This document shows positions 29,365-38,443 of a DNA stretch of 64,000 nt, one piece after another. The position numbers were made by a program, and so were the translations under genes. The DNA comes from Methylophilus methylotrophus DSM 46235 = ATCC 53528 (GTDB lineage Bacteria; Pseudomonadota; Gammaproteobacteria; Burkholderiales; Methylophilaceae). The notes under the pieces were generated by a model. That model made no database searches, had not been told where the DNA came from, and saw nothing but the letters and a program-made list of their open reading frames with translations. The stretch covers positions 62,001-126,000 of the forward strand of contig NZ_KB905147.1 in NCBI RefSeq assembly GCF_000378225.1. The letters are read 5' to 3'. The first letter of the stretch is position 1. Every line of letters starts with the position of its first letter.

Positions 29365-30294
29365 ATGTTATCAAAAATCAACCGTTTTGGTGTGTGTCTT
29401 GCATACCTATTTGTAACACTGTGTAGCCAAGCCTGGGCCCAAGACTTTGAATTTAAACAGGTTGCGGACGGCATCTATGTGCACCACGGCAAACATCTCG
29501 ATATTGATGAAGGCTATCAGGGGGATATCTGTAACCTCGGCGTCATTATCGGCCACGAAGCGATTGCTGTGATTGACAGTGGCGGCAGCAAACATACCGG
29601 CGAACAGTTACTCGCCGCCATTCGCCGCATCAGCCCTTTGCCCATCCGATATGTCATCAACACCCATGTTCACCCTGACCATACCTATGGTAACGCTGCT
29701 TTTCAAAATGGGACCACCCACTTTGTGGGACACGAAAAATTAGGGACCAACATGCTGCTGCGTAAGGAACAATATGAAAAGCTAAACACTCGGCTACTCG
29801 GGGCTGACGGCGCGGCCAGCAGCACCATCCCCCCGGACACACTGGTGCATGCCGAACAAACACTAGACCTAGGCAATCGCGTTTTGCAGTTACAAGCACG
29901 CAAGGTGGCGCATACGCATACCGACCTGACAATCTTGGACATACAAAGCAACACCCTGTTTGCCGGTGACCTGCTGTTTGCACAACGGACGCCGGTGGTT
30001 GAAGGCGATCTCAAAGGCTTGATTGCAGTGCTTGAACAGATCAATCAGCAACAATACTCCCTCATCGTACCAGGTCATGGGCTTGAGAGCACTGATCAGA
30101 AGACCATCATCGGTAACGAGTTACGCTACCTGAACTTGTTATTGACAGATATCCGTAACAACATTAAAAAAGGCATCAGTATGGAGCAAACCATGGACAC
30201 CGCAGCGGCGGCTGAGCGCGACAAATGGCAATTATTCGATGTTGCCAACCGACGAAATGTCAATGTGATTTACCCGCAACTGGAGTGGGAATAA
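29365..30294 (+). CDS. Secreted metallo-beta-lactamase-fold hydrolase (quinoprotein relay type)
   Basis: 309 residues with a signal peptide (cleaved after about SQAWA) and the zinc motif HVHPDHTYGN. Later metal ligands lie in HTHTDLT, FAGDLLF and PGHG. The N-terminus (GIYVHHG) and the GDICNLGVIIG region resemble the quinoprotein relay system zinc metallohydrolases that accompany PQQ-dependent dehydrogenases in methylotrophs. That subfamily call rests on memory and is tentative. Exact substrate unknown. Confidence 0.75.
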   Translation: MLSKINRFGVCLAYLFVTLCSQAWAQDFEFKQVADGIYVHHGKHLDIDEGYQGDICNLGVIIGHEAIAVIDSGGSKHTGEQLLAAIRRISPLPIRYVINTHVHPDHTYGNAAFQNGTTHFVGHEKLGTNMLLRKEQYEKLNTRLLGADGAASSTIPPDTLVHAEQTLDLGNRVLQLQARKVAHTHTDLTILDIQSNTLFAGDLLFAQRTPVVEGDLKGLIAVLEQINQQQYSLIVPGHGLESTDQKTIIGNELRYLNLLLTDIRNNIKKGISMEQTMDTAAAAERDKWQLFDVANRRNVNVIYPQLEWE

Positions 30295-30477
30295 TGCTAG
30301 CCTTTATCGCTGATCATTTAGAAAATGATACAGCCATCAGGTTTTAAGACATAACGGCAATACGCTTCATCCATAGTTTGTAAGATTAGCCTCTACATAT
30401 GGATATCTTACGTCCTCCAGTGTCTTCAGTATGGACTCAAAAATCAATTTTGTTATATTCTGGTCTCTGGGCAGTGA

Positions 30478-33400
30478 TTAACGTGAGTACGCTTTGGTTA
30501 ATATCAGTAGCGAGGGCAACAAAACCATATTTGCCATAACGGCAAACAACAAACCACTGACAACAACCAAAGCCAACGGGTACTCAATTTCATATCCTGA
30601 AATTGGACCCTTAAATATGATCGGCATTAAAGCCATCGTTGTTGCTAAACTTGTCATAGCGATTGCTCTAGTTCGGTTTGATATCGCAGATATTAGAATT
30701 TCCTTTGTTATCGCGGAGTTCTGTGACTGTTGCTGAACATTTGAAATAATCAAAATACCGTTTCTTGCTGCAATCCCAATCACGGCAATGAGTCCGATCA
30801 TGGCACCCAAAGAAGTGACTCCGCCGGAAAACCATATTCCCAGAACGCCTCCCGCAATTGCAAACGGTAGCATTGCAAACAACATCAGTGTCAATCGCAC
30901 TGATTTAAACGACATTTTAATCAATATAAAAACCACGATAAGCGCCAAGCATGTATATGCGATGAGCGTTTGAGTTGCAGACCGCTGCTCAGTGAATTCG
31001 CCCATGAATTTAATGTAATAACCTGCTGGCAACTGGATGTGTGAGACCTTGTTTTCAATTAATGTTGCAACGCTACCTATGTCTTTTCCTGAAACATTGG
31101 CAGAGATGTCAATTTTCCGTGAAGCGGACTCTCTTTTTACCTCGTTTGGTGTGGGTTGCACATACACATCTGCCACGTCTGAGAGCTGTAACATGGCACC
31201 TGTTGGGCTAACTAGTTGCAACTTTCTTAGCGACATCAAGTTATCACGTACTGGATGATTGCTGATAAGACGCACATTAAAGCGCGACTGACCCATCAGT
31301 ATTTCGCCCTGTACTTTGCCTTGTGACATCAAAGCGAGTGCCTGTTTAATGTCAGCCTCATTGATCCCATATTGAGCAGCCTGGGCATGTTTGATACGCA
31401 CATGAATTTGTGGCACCAGACCCTGTGCCTCTACCTTGAGATCTATCACCCCATCTAAAGAGGCCATTGCTTGGCGTATTTCTTCGGCTTTGTTTCTGAG
31501 CGTGTCCAGATCATCGCCAAACAATCTGATCACAATGCTCGCACTGTTACCAGACATGACCTCCTTGGTGCGCTCCTTCAGATAGGTTTGTACATCCGTA
31601 AAAATGCCGGTGTATCCAGAGATTGTTTGATTGATTTTTTGTACCGTTTCTTCGTAAGGGACATTTGGCGCAATGCTAACCCAGAGTTCACCAAAATTCG
31701 GACCAACCACTTCATCGGCGACCTCAGTGCGGCCGATATGTGCCCCTAGGTTTCTCACGCCATCAATTTGCATCAATTCCTCACTGGCGCGAACAGTCAT
31801 TTTCTTCATCTGTTCAACAGATGTCGTTGGGCGCGAAACAAAGTGCATTAAAAAATCGCGCTCTTTAAACGCCGGAATAAATTCCGACCCCAGAAATGGC
31901 ACACTAGCCATGAGCAAACACAATGCAATTAGCGAACCAAACACAATTTTTTTGGGTTGCTCCAGCATACGAGCCAACCATTTGCTTAAAAGGTCAAACT
32001 GTGGAGAAGCCGCATGAGAAATATGGCGCCCACTCTTTAACAGGCAATAGGCTAGCGCAGGGGTTAATATCAGGGCTACCAGCAGTGAGGCTGAGATCGC
32101 AAATAAGTAGCCATAGGCCAGTGGTTTAAAGAATGCTCCAGCAATGCCTTCCAGGAAAAACACAGGGATGAACACTGACATGACAATCAGCGTGGCATAG
32201 ATCACTGCGCCTCTGACTTCATAAGAGGCTTGAACTATCACCTTCAGTAGTGATTTCGGGTGTTGGCTGCTCTGATTCGTTTCTACTGCGCGCAGTATAT
32301 TCTCCATATCAATAATTGAGTCATCAACGACTTCGCCCAATGCAATCACCAGCCCTGCCAAGACCATGGTATTGATCGAGATGCCTAGCCAGGTAAGCAT
32401 CAAGATAGCGGTCACCAAAGATATAGGAATAGCAATCAGACTAATCAGTGCTGGCCCAGGTCTGCGTAAAAACCAGAATAAAAGAATTGCAACTAACGCA
32501 ATGCCAACCATTATGGCCTGTTTCAAGTGATCGATGGCCTGCTCAATAAAGGAGGCTGGTCTAAATATGGATGCATCCAAAGTCATCTCTTTTAAACCGG
32601 GTTTTAATTCTGCAAGTGCCCGATCAATCTCTGCAGTCACTTTCAGCGTGTTGGCATCTGGCTGTTTTTCAACAATCAACAATAAGCCGTCCCCGCGATT
32701 TATCACTGCATCACCAATAGGCATCGCATGATGCCACTCAACCTCAGCAACTTGTCCAAGTGTAATGGGAATTCCATGATTGATGCCCACGATCATGTCT
32801 TTGAATGCTTCTTTTGAGGTTGTGGGCCGGTCATAAGTGACAGCCAGTCTTTGCTGATCTGTATCCAGATAACCGGATCCTTCTGAATTGATTGCAGACG
32901 TCACTTGTTGACTGACCTGGGAAACTGTGAGTTGACACTCTGCAAGTTTGACTGGATCAAATTGAATATGCAGTTCAGGCTCGCGCAATCCCCAGATCGC
33001 CACATTGGCCACACCTGGAACAGACATCAAGCGAGGTCGTATTGTCCACAATGCTTCAGTGCTGAGTTCTTGGATGGATAAACGATCTGAAGTTAAGCCA
33101 ATTTTTAATACCCGAGAGAGTGAAGATAATGAGGGCAGCATCACAGGGGGTTTCGCTGTTACGGGCAAGCGTTGGCTGACTAACAATAGTCGCTCTTGTA
33201 CTGCCTGTCTGGCCTGATCAATCCGTGTATTGGCTTCAAATAACATGACCACAGAGGAGAGGCCAAGCACTGACTTTGAACGTAATGTTTTCAGATGCGG
33301 GATGCCATTCATGGCATGCTCAATCGGAATGGAAATAAGTTGCTCTGTTTCCAGGCTAGATAGCCCCGGTGCTTCTGTTTGAATCTCCACTTTGACTGGA

Positions 33401-33528
33401 GAAAACTCCGGGAAGACATCCATAGGCGTTTCTGGAATACACCGCAATCCAACCAGAATAAGTATGACTGCCAGGGTAATAACAAGATGGCGTAATTGAA
33501 TTGCACGCAATGTCAGTTTTTTCAACAT
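30478..33528 (-). CDS. RND efflux pump, heavy-metal-efflux (CzcA/CusA-like) family
   Basis: A 1016-residue inner-membrane proton antiporter with the RND layout of 12 spans and two large periplasmic loops. Its start (PETPMDVFPEFSPVKVEIQTEAPGLS) is typical of the metal-efflux branch. The fourth membrane helix reads LGEVVDDSIIDMENI. It keeps two acidic residues for proton relay but differs from the DFG-x3-DGAV form of CzcA and the methionine-rich CusA path, so the substrate is uncertain. I chose the ATG at 33528, preceded by an AGGGGTGG ribosome site. A TTG at 33570 would overlap the adaptor gene. Codons look more AT-rich than in neighbouring housekeeping genes. Confidence 0.85.
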   Translation of the reverse strand: MLKKLTLRAIQLRHLVITLAVILILVGLRCIPETPMDVFPEFSPVKVEIQTEAPGLSSLETEQLISIPIEHAMNGIPHLKTLRSKSVLGLSSVVMLFEANTRIDQARQAVQERLLLVSQRLPVTAKPPVMLPSLSSLSRVLKIGLTSDRLSIQELSTEALWTIRPRLMSVPGVANVAIWGLREPELHIQFDPVKLAECQLTVSQVSQQVTSAINSEGSGYLDTDQQRLAVTYDRPTTSKEAFKDMIVGINHGIPITLGQVAEVEWHHAMPIGDAVINRGDGLLLIVEKQPDANTLKVTAEIDRALAELKPGLKEMTLDASIFRPASFIEQAIDHLKQAIMVGIALVAILLFWFLRRPGPALISLIAIPISLVTAILMLTWLGISINTMVLAGLVIALGEVVDDSIIDMENILRAVETNQSSQHPKSLLKVIVQASYEVRGAVIYATLIVMSVFIPVFFLEGIAGAFFKPLAYGYLFAISASLLVALILTPALAYCLLKSGRHISHAASPQFDLLSKWLARMLEQPKKIVFGSLIALCLLMASVPFLGSEFIPAFKERDFLMHFVSRPTTSVEQMKKMTVRASEELMQIDGVRNLGAHIGRTEVADEVVGPNFGELWVSIAPNVPYEETVQKINQTISGYTGIFTDVQTYLKERTKEVMSGNSASIVIRLFGDDLDTLRNKAEEIRQAMASLDGVIDLKVEAQGLVPQIHVRIKHAQAAQYGINEADIKQALALMSQGKVQGEILMGQSRFNVRLISNHPVRDNLMSLRKLQLVSPTGAMLQLSDVADVYVQPTPNEVKRESASRKIDISANVSGKDIGSVATLIENKVSHIQLPAGYYIKFMGEFTEQRSATQTLIAYTCLALIVVFILIKMSFKSVRLTLMLFAMLPFAIAGGVLGIWFSGGVTSLGAMIGLIAVIGIAARNGILIISNVQQQSQNSAITKEILISAISNRTRAIAMTSLATTMALMPIIFKGPISGYEIEYPLALVVVSGLLFAVMANMVLLPSLLILTKAYSR

Positions 33529-33541
33529 ATTCAATCCACCC

Positions 33542-34723
33542 CTAGTGCGTATAGCCGGTTTCCAGCGCAAATAACTCTTGCGCGCCGTGAGACACTACAA
33601 CTCTTCCTTGAATATCCGGTTTATTCACCACACATGTGTTTGAGGTATTGTCAGAGACGAAGACACGTTCACGGCGAAAATGTGTTTCATCCTCTTTGAG
33701 ATAAATCCATTCACCGCCATACATATCGACCACAATCGCCGAACAGGGTAAGCTCAATGCCATCCGTGTTGGTTCTCGCTCAAGGATGTTGACACTGATT
33801 TTTTGCATGGCGGCGAGCTCCCCCATGTGGGAGGCTGCATATATGACCTTGCGCATCCCTGTTTGCAGATCGGCTTCTAGGGGCAGCGAGATTTTCTTTA
33901 AAGGGATTTCATTATCGCTAATGCCACGGTCTGCAATCCAGGCATCGTTTAATTGCAGGTTTTTAATCTGCGCTTGTGGAACGAACACAGTAACTAGCAA
34001 TTGATTGGTACTGACAATATCCATTAATTGACTGCCTGCACCCAAGAGTTGGCCTGAAGTAAAATTAAGCTGACTGATGACACCTTCTTTAGCCGCTTTG
34101 ATCACATATACGCCGCTCGCTCCATCTGCTACGGCTTGTTTAAGCAGTGCCTGTTTCTGTTGGATGGTATTGAGGTTGGTTTCCGCAATCGCTAAATTAG
34201 CCTGTGCATCATCGACACTCTTTTGACTGCCTACGTGTTGCAAAAATAACTGCCTGGCTCTGTTAAATACCAAACGGTTGGCTTCTACTTGTTCATGCGA
34301 AGATTTGAGCTGCCCCTCCGTATCTGAAAGATTGGTGAGCAAACTTAGTCTGGTTTCCGGGGTAACCACAGGTTTGATTTTGAACAATGTCTGCCCGGCT
34401 GTGACCTTATCTCCCAAATGCAATTTAGCATTCAACTCGACATACCCACTAAATGGCGTGATGTAGTGAGTGAGTGCTTGAGGCGCATATCCGATTTGTG
34501 CTGGATATAACTTTGAAGAAAGCGCTTTTGCCAAGCGTATTTCTTTAGTTTCCAATCCCAATTTCTTGATAGCGATGTTTGATAACGCGACCTGATTGAA
34601 CTGATTTTCGTTGGCACTGATGGTTTCGGATATACCAAATACCGGGCATAGCATTAATATGCCTATGAGGCATGTGATGAAGTGATGTGACTTAATGACT
34701 ATCATGTGGTGATTGATCGACAT
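33542..34723 (-). CDS. RND efflux periplasmic adaptor subunit (CzcB-like)
   Basis: A membrane fusion protein of 393 residues with an N-terminal export signal (about residues 14-32, ITCLIGILMLCPVFGIS). It has a barrel-sandwich lipoyl half (YITPFSGYVELNAKLHLGDKVTAGQTLFKI), an alpha-hairpin with Gln-rich helices (about 130-200) and a second lipoyl half (KAAKEGVISQLNFTSGQ). It bridges the pump and the outer-membrane channel. No His-rich metal tail was seen. It lies between the outer-membrane gene (10 bases upstream) and the pump gene (13 bases downstream), clearly one operon. Confidence 0.87.
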   Translation of the reverse strand: MSINHHMIVIKSHHFITCLIGILMLCPVFGISETISANENQFNQVALSNIAIKKLGLETKEIRLAKALSSKLYPAQIGYAPQALTHYITPFSGYVELNAKLHLGDKVTAGQTLFKIKPVVTPETRLSLLTNLSDTEGQLKSSHEQVEANRLVFNRARQLFLQHVGSQKSVDDAQANLAIAETNLNTIQQKQALLKQAVADGASGVYVIKAAKEGVISQLNFTSGQLLGAGSQLMDIVSTNQLLVTVFVPQAQIKNLQLNDAWIADRGISDNEIPLKKISLPLEADLQTGMRKVIYAASHMGELAAMQKISVNILEREPTRMALSLPCSAIVVDMYGGEWIYLKEDETHFRRERVFVSDNTSNTCVVNKPDIQGRVVVSHGAQELFALETGYTH

Positions 34724-34733
34724 GATGATTCTT

Positions 34734-36056
34734 TCAATGATGATTAATCGTGAGATTTTGGGGAATACTGGTACTGCGCATGAGGTCCGACCAGCTCAGG
34801 ATCATGTCGGCTTTCAGTTGGGTCTCACGCAGTCGAAGATTTAGGTATTTTCTGCTGCTCTCGAGCACACCTAAATAGGCAATCTCACCATGCTGATAGG
34901 CAGTTTCAGCGTCATGGATGACTTTTAATGAATTAGGAAGCAACGCTGTCTGCAACTGTTGCCACTCTTGGCAATCACGCTGGTACTTTAGGTGGCTGAC
35001 TTGAATATCCATGGAGGCCTTCAGCTTGGTCGCCTCAGCCTCGTGCAAGGCTTTTACTAGTTCCACATCGACGCGTTCGACCTGTCCCTGATTTTGATTG
35101 AAAATGGGCAAATAGAATCTGATGGCTGGCGCCAGCACATGACCATTGGTCTGGCCGCTGGTCGCATCAGCAATGGCTGCAGGCGCTAACCAGTTTAATT
35201 CATTCAAACGGCGCTTCTCTTTCACCGCCTCAATCGCAGCATCAGCAGCCAACACATCCGCTCTGCTAGCGATGGCGGCACTTTTCAATTGGCTAATATC
35301 TTCGGCAGAGCAGGAAGGCAAGAGTGCGTCGCTGAGTGATAGTTTACGTTTGTCATCTACGTGATTAAGCATATGCATGAGCTGTGTATGGGCGATGCCT
35401 GCTTCAATCTTTGCAGATTGCAAGTCCCGCTCGATGAGTAACAGTTCATTTTCTGCAATCAGCGAGTCCTGAGCGCTGCTATCACCTAGCTGCTCACGCG
35501 TTTTGGCTAATCTGGCGATCGTGTTGTTCACGCGTAACGCCTCATCCAGTCTGATGACTTTTTCCTGGCTGACAACGGCTTGTGCGTAAGCAGCGCGTGT
35601 GTCGCGAACGAGGGAGAATCCCGTTTGCATCAACTGCAGTTGCGTCTGTGTGGATTGCGATTGCATCTGTTTGAGCCTTAATGGCCTGAGAAATAGCGCC
35701 TCCAGTGGGAACTCAATGGCATACCGATAAGGTTTGTTGGCGATGCCAAATGCATAAAACACGGAAGGATTGCTGATCTGATTGGCGAGTTGCAAGTCTG
35801 CCTGAGCTATATCTAGTTCTGTTAATTGCGCTTGAAAGGCAGGATTCTGATGCAACGCCAGCATCACCGCCGCATACTCAGAAAGAAAGTCATCTGTTTC
35901 ATTACCTTGCTGAGTTTGCCTGCCACGCAATGATTGGTCTTGTTCAACGATATTGGCGACAAGCGCTTGGGGTTTGATAGACTGAGGACTTTGACAGGCC
36001 GCAAGCCCGGTCAGCATTAGCAACAACGCACGCTTGAGAAAGCTGATTCGATTCAT
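34734..36056 (-). CDS. TolC-family outer-membrane lipoprotein (CzcC-like)
   Basis: The channel of the tripartite exporter, about 440 residues, with a lipobox LAAC (Cys21 from the chosen start). Two repeated outer-membrane efflux domains of long helices follow (for example QLTELDIAQADLQLANQISNP and later LVKALHEAEATKLKASMD). I chose the ATG at 36056 because it gives a standard 20-residue lipoprotein signal. The in-frame ATG at 36089 adds 11 residues. It is the first gene of the minus-strand exporter operon, with its promoter in the gap holding the PmrA-like box. Confidence 0.85.
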   Translation of the reverse strand: MNRISFLKRALLLMLTGLAACQSPQSIKPQALVANIVEQDQSLRGRQTQQGNETDDFLSEYAAVMLALHQNPAFQAQLTELDIAQADLQLANQISNPSVFYAFGIANKPYRYAIEFPLEALFLRPLRLKQMQSQSTQTQLQLMQTGFSLVRDTRAAYAQAVVSQEKVIRLDEALRVNNTIARLAKTREQLGDSSAQDSLIAENELLLIERDLQSAKIEAGIAHTQLMHMLNHVDDKRKLSLSDALLPSCSAEDISQLKSAAIASRADVLAADAAIEAVKEKRRLNELNWLAPAAIADATSGQTNGHVLAPAIRFYLPIFNQNQGQVERVDVELVKALHEAEATKLKASMDIQVSHLKYQRDCQEWQQLQTALLPNSLKVIHDAETAYQHGEIAYLGVLESSRKYLNLRLRETQLKADMILSWSDLMRSTSIPQNLTINHH

Positions 36057-36103
36057 AACACATGGAAAATGGATAATGTGAGGCTGCATATTGCAGTGAT
36101 TTT

Positions 36104-36120
36104 CTTAAGGCAACCTTAAG
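36104..36120. promoter_or_regulatory. PmrA/BasR-type box between exporter operon and two-component genes
   Basis: CTTAAG-GCAAC-CTTAAG is a perfect match to the known PmrA box pattern (two YTTAAK direct repeats, 5-base spacer). Each half is itself palindromic, so it can act on both strands. It lies 48 bases before the outer-membrane gene start and 45 bases before the regulator GTG. The binding protein is probably the adjacent OmpR-family regulator. Confidence 0.75.
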
Positions 36121-36164
36121 ATTCAATGTTTAATCTGCTCGCATATGTCATGGAGAGAGGCAAA

Positions 36165-36827
36165 GTGAAACTTCTGCTAGTAGAAGACGATGAGATGATA
36201 GGCGAAGGACTGCAACAGGCCATGCGTACACACGCCGTATACTGGGTGAAGAATGCGATGCAGGCGGAACAAGCCATCATGCAGGAGGTGTTCGATGCTA
36301 TTTTGCTAGACATCGGATTGCCCAAAAAAAACGGGATTGAATGGCTCACTGAGTTCAGAAAGGGCGGCAATCAAACGCCAGTGATCGTGATTACAGCCAG
36401 AGATGCCATCGAACAACGCATTGAGGGCTTGGATGCAGGCGCAGATGACTATGTGCTGAAGCCATTTGCCATCGAAGAGTTGGAAGCAAGATTGAGGGCT
36501 ATTTTCAGGCGCAAAGAAGAACGTCTCACCAATCAGCTTGAAGTCAATGGCGTCATCTTGAATACGGCCAATTATATGTTATCGGCGGGGGCTGTCAGTC
36601 AACGGCTTTCCGCTAAAGCATTTGCGATTATGTATCACCTGATGTCGCAGCCAGGCATGATTTTTTCCAAATCACAATTGGAAGAAAAGCTCTACGGCTG
36701 GGGTGAAGAGATAGACAGCAATGCGGTTGAAGTGCATGTACACCACATACGCAAGAAATTTGGACAGGACATCATTCAGACCGTTCGAGGCATAGGTTAT
36801 GCCTTTCCTGACAAAAAGGAAAAGTAA
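36165..36827 (+). CDS. OmpR-family response regulator (PmrA/QseB type)
   Basis: 220 residues: a receiver domain with acidic pocket EDD (residues 7-9), phospho-acceptor Asp49 (LLDIGLPKKNG) and the conserved Lys in DYVLKPF. A C-terminal winged-helix DNA-binding domain follows (SKSQLEEKLYGWGEEIDSNAVEVHVHHIRKK), close to the QseB/PmrA group. I chose the GTG at 36165 because GGAGAGAGG precedes it and the product then begins KLLLVEDD as in relatives. An ATG at 36126 would start 5 bases after the PmrA-like box, too close to the expected promoter. It is transcribed divergently from the exporter. Confidence 0.88.
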   Translation: MKLLLVEDDEMIGEGLQQAMRTHAVYWVKNAMQAEQAIMQEVFDAILLDIGLPKKNGIEWLTEFRKGGNQTPVIVITARDAIEQRIEGLDAGADDYVLKPFAIEELEARLRAIFRRKEERLTNQLEVNGVILNTANYMLSAGAVSQRLSAKAFAIMYHLMSQPGMIFSKSQLEEKLYGWGEEIDSNAVEVHVHHIRKKFGQDIIQTVRGIGYAFPDKKEK

Positions 36828-38165
36828 ATGCGTTCTATTAAGTTTGAACTGACTATTTATCTTTCTTTGGGTATCGTCTTCATTATTGGGCTGCTTTCTT
36901 TTTTATCCTATCACTCCGTAGAAGACGAGTTAGGCGAGCTATATGACGCGAATATGGAGCATTTAGCATCGGCTATGATTGAGAATTTTGCTGGAAATGC
37001 GGCACCCGAGCAGAACTTCATTTCTGGACTCAGAAAATCCAAGCTGCATGGAGAGCAAGATTATCTTATCCAGATTAAACAAAATAACCAGATTATTTAC
37101 CAATCGCATCGAGGCGTCTTTGCAGCCAAAACCGACAAATCTGGTCTATTTACAGAATGGATAGATCACAAACGCTGGCGCATGTTTATCTTAAGCCAAG
37201 AGGGTCTGACTTGCGTAGTAGCTCAGGACTATAAATTACGCCAACGAACCATTCGAGATGTAGCCATCAAGCTGATTATTCCCCAATTGCTGGTGGTGCC
37301 CTTTTTAATTATTGTGACGTTGTTAATCATTCAAAAAACATTTAAGCCGCTGACTGTGATGTCAGAAGAAATGGCCAAAAGAAATGTGGATGAGCTGAAT
37401 CTATTTAATGAAAATAAACAGCCAAAGGAGTTGATTCCAATCATTCGATCTTTAAATGTTTGGATGAAAAATGCGAATGCATTTATTACGCTCAGAAAAA
37501 GATTTACCAGCGATGCAGCCCATGAACTCAGAACACCAGTCACCGCTTTGAGGCTACAGCTCTCGTCATTAAATCATGCCAACCAAAAAGAACTGCAAGA
37601 TCGACTACCGCGTGTTTTTGACAGTCTTAGTCGAATGGAACGTTTAGTAGAACAATTGTTGACCTTATCAAAGGTCGAACCTGATGCGCGACCAGGATCA
37701 GTTAGCAAAGTAGACTTGAATGCGCTTATCGTCAGGGTATTAAATGATCTTCGGTCTATCTACATGGCAAAAAGACTGGATGTTGGCATGACCTACGCTG
37801 ATGATGTCCATATTTTTGGAGTAGCTGATGAAATTGAGATTCTATTCAATAATCTTTTAGTGAACGCAATCAACTATTCCCCCGAAGATGGATTGATAAA
37901 TATTCAAATCAGATCACAGCATCATGCGATTGAAATAGAAATTGAAGATTCAGGACCAGGTATTCATCCAGAGGATATTCACAAAGTGTTTGAGCGATTC
38001 TATCGCGCTCAGAGTAACAAACCATCAGGGTCTGGGCTAGGTCTTTCAATCGCTCAAGAGATCGCTCACAAGCATCATGCTGAAATATTATTAATCAATA
38101 AACAACCTGAATCGGCAGGGCTTATTGTTAAAGTGATTTTTAACACAGTCTTCAAAGAGTCATAA
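36828..38165 (+). CDS. Sensor histidine kinase (PmrB/QseC type)
   Basis: 445 residues with two membrane spans (about 8-27 and 150-168). Between them lies a periplasmic sensor of about 120 residues, then a short linker and the H-box FTSDAAHELRTP with phospho-accepting His232. The N (NNLLVNAINYSPEDG), G1 (IEDSGPGI), F (ERFYRA) and G2 (SGSGLGLSIA) boxes of the ATP domain follow. It starts directly after the regulator stop, so the pair is co-translated. No clear metal-binding His/Met cluster was seen in the sensor region, so the signal is unknown. AT-rich codon use matches the exporter genes. Confidence 0.9.
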   Translation: MRSIKFELTIYLSLGIVFIIGLLSFLSYHSVEDELGELYDANMEHLASAMIENFAGNAAPEQNFISGLRKSKLHGEQDYLIQIKQNNQIIYQSHRGVFAAKTDKSGLFTEWIDHKRWRMFILSQEGLTCVVAQDYKLRQRTIRDVAIKLIIPQLLVVPFLIIVTLLIIQKTFKPLTVMSEEMAKRNVDELNLFNENKQPKELIPIIRSLNVWMKNANAFITLRKRFTSDAAHELRTPVTALRLQLSSLNHANQKELQDRLPRVFDSLSRMERLVEQLLTLSKVEPDARPGSVSKVDLNALIVRVLNDLRSIYMAKRLDVGMTYADDVHIFGVADEIEILFNNLLVNAINYSPEDGLINIQIRSQHHAIEIEIEDSGPGIHPEDIHKVFERFYRAQSNKPSGSGLGLSIAQEIAHKHHAEILLINKQPESAGLIVKVIFNTVFKES

Positions 38166-38443
38166 AACGCAGAGGCTTTACCAACAGCCGTAGAAACTGG
38201 CGCTTCTATAAATTGAAATTGCTAAGTGAGCCAAGGCGCGAACAGAAGTTTTTGGCGGCGTATATTTTTGATTGCTCAAAGAAGAAATTTTTATGAGCAC
38301 CGTCGTATTGCGATGGAAGTAGAGTTGATAGAGGTACCTAAATATTTGTTTGATACAAAACGCCATGGCATCACTTATTTATTTATCTATGACCGACTGC
38401 GCAGACAACTTTTTAACCTGATCAATTAAACCATGCTCAGCTT
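38166..38443. other. Gap without a supported gene
   Basis: This 278-base gap follows the histidine kinase and precedes the end of the short-chain dehydrogenase gene. Overlapping open frames of about 60-67 codons exist on both strands, but neither has a good ribosome site or a recognisable product. It may be the scar at the edge of an inserted module. Confidence 0.4.

Noticed and set aside
38178..38429. Short open frames on both strands after the histidine kinase
   Set aside because: No ribosome site, no recognised family, and the two frames overlap each other in opposite directions.
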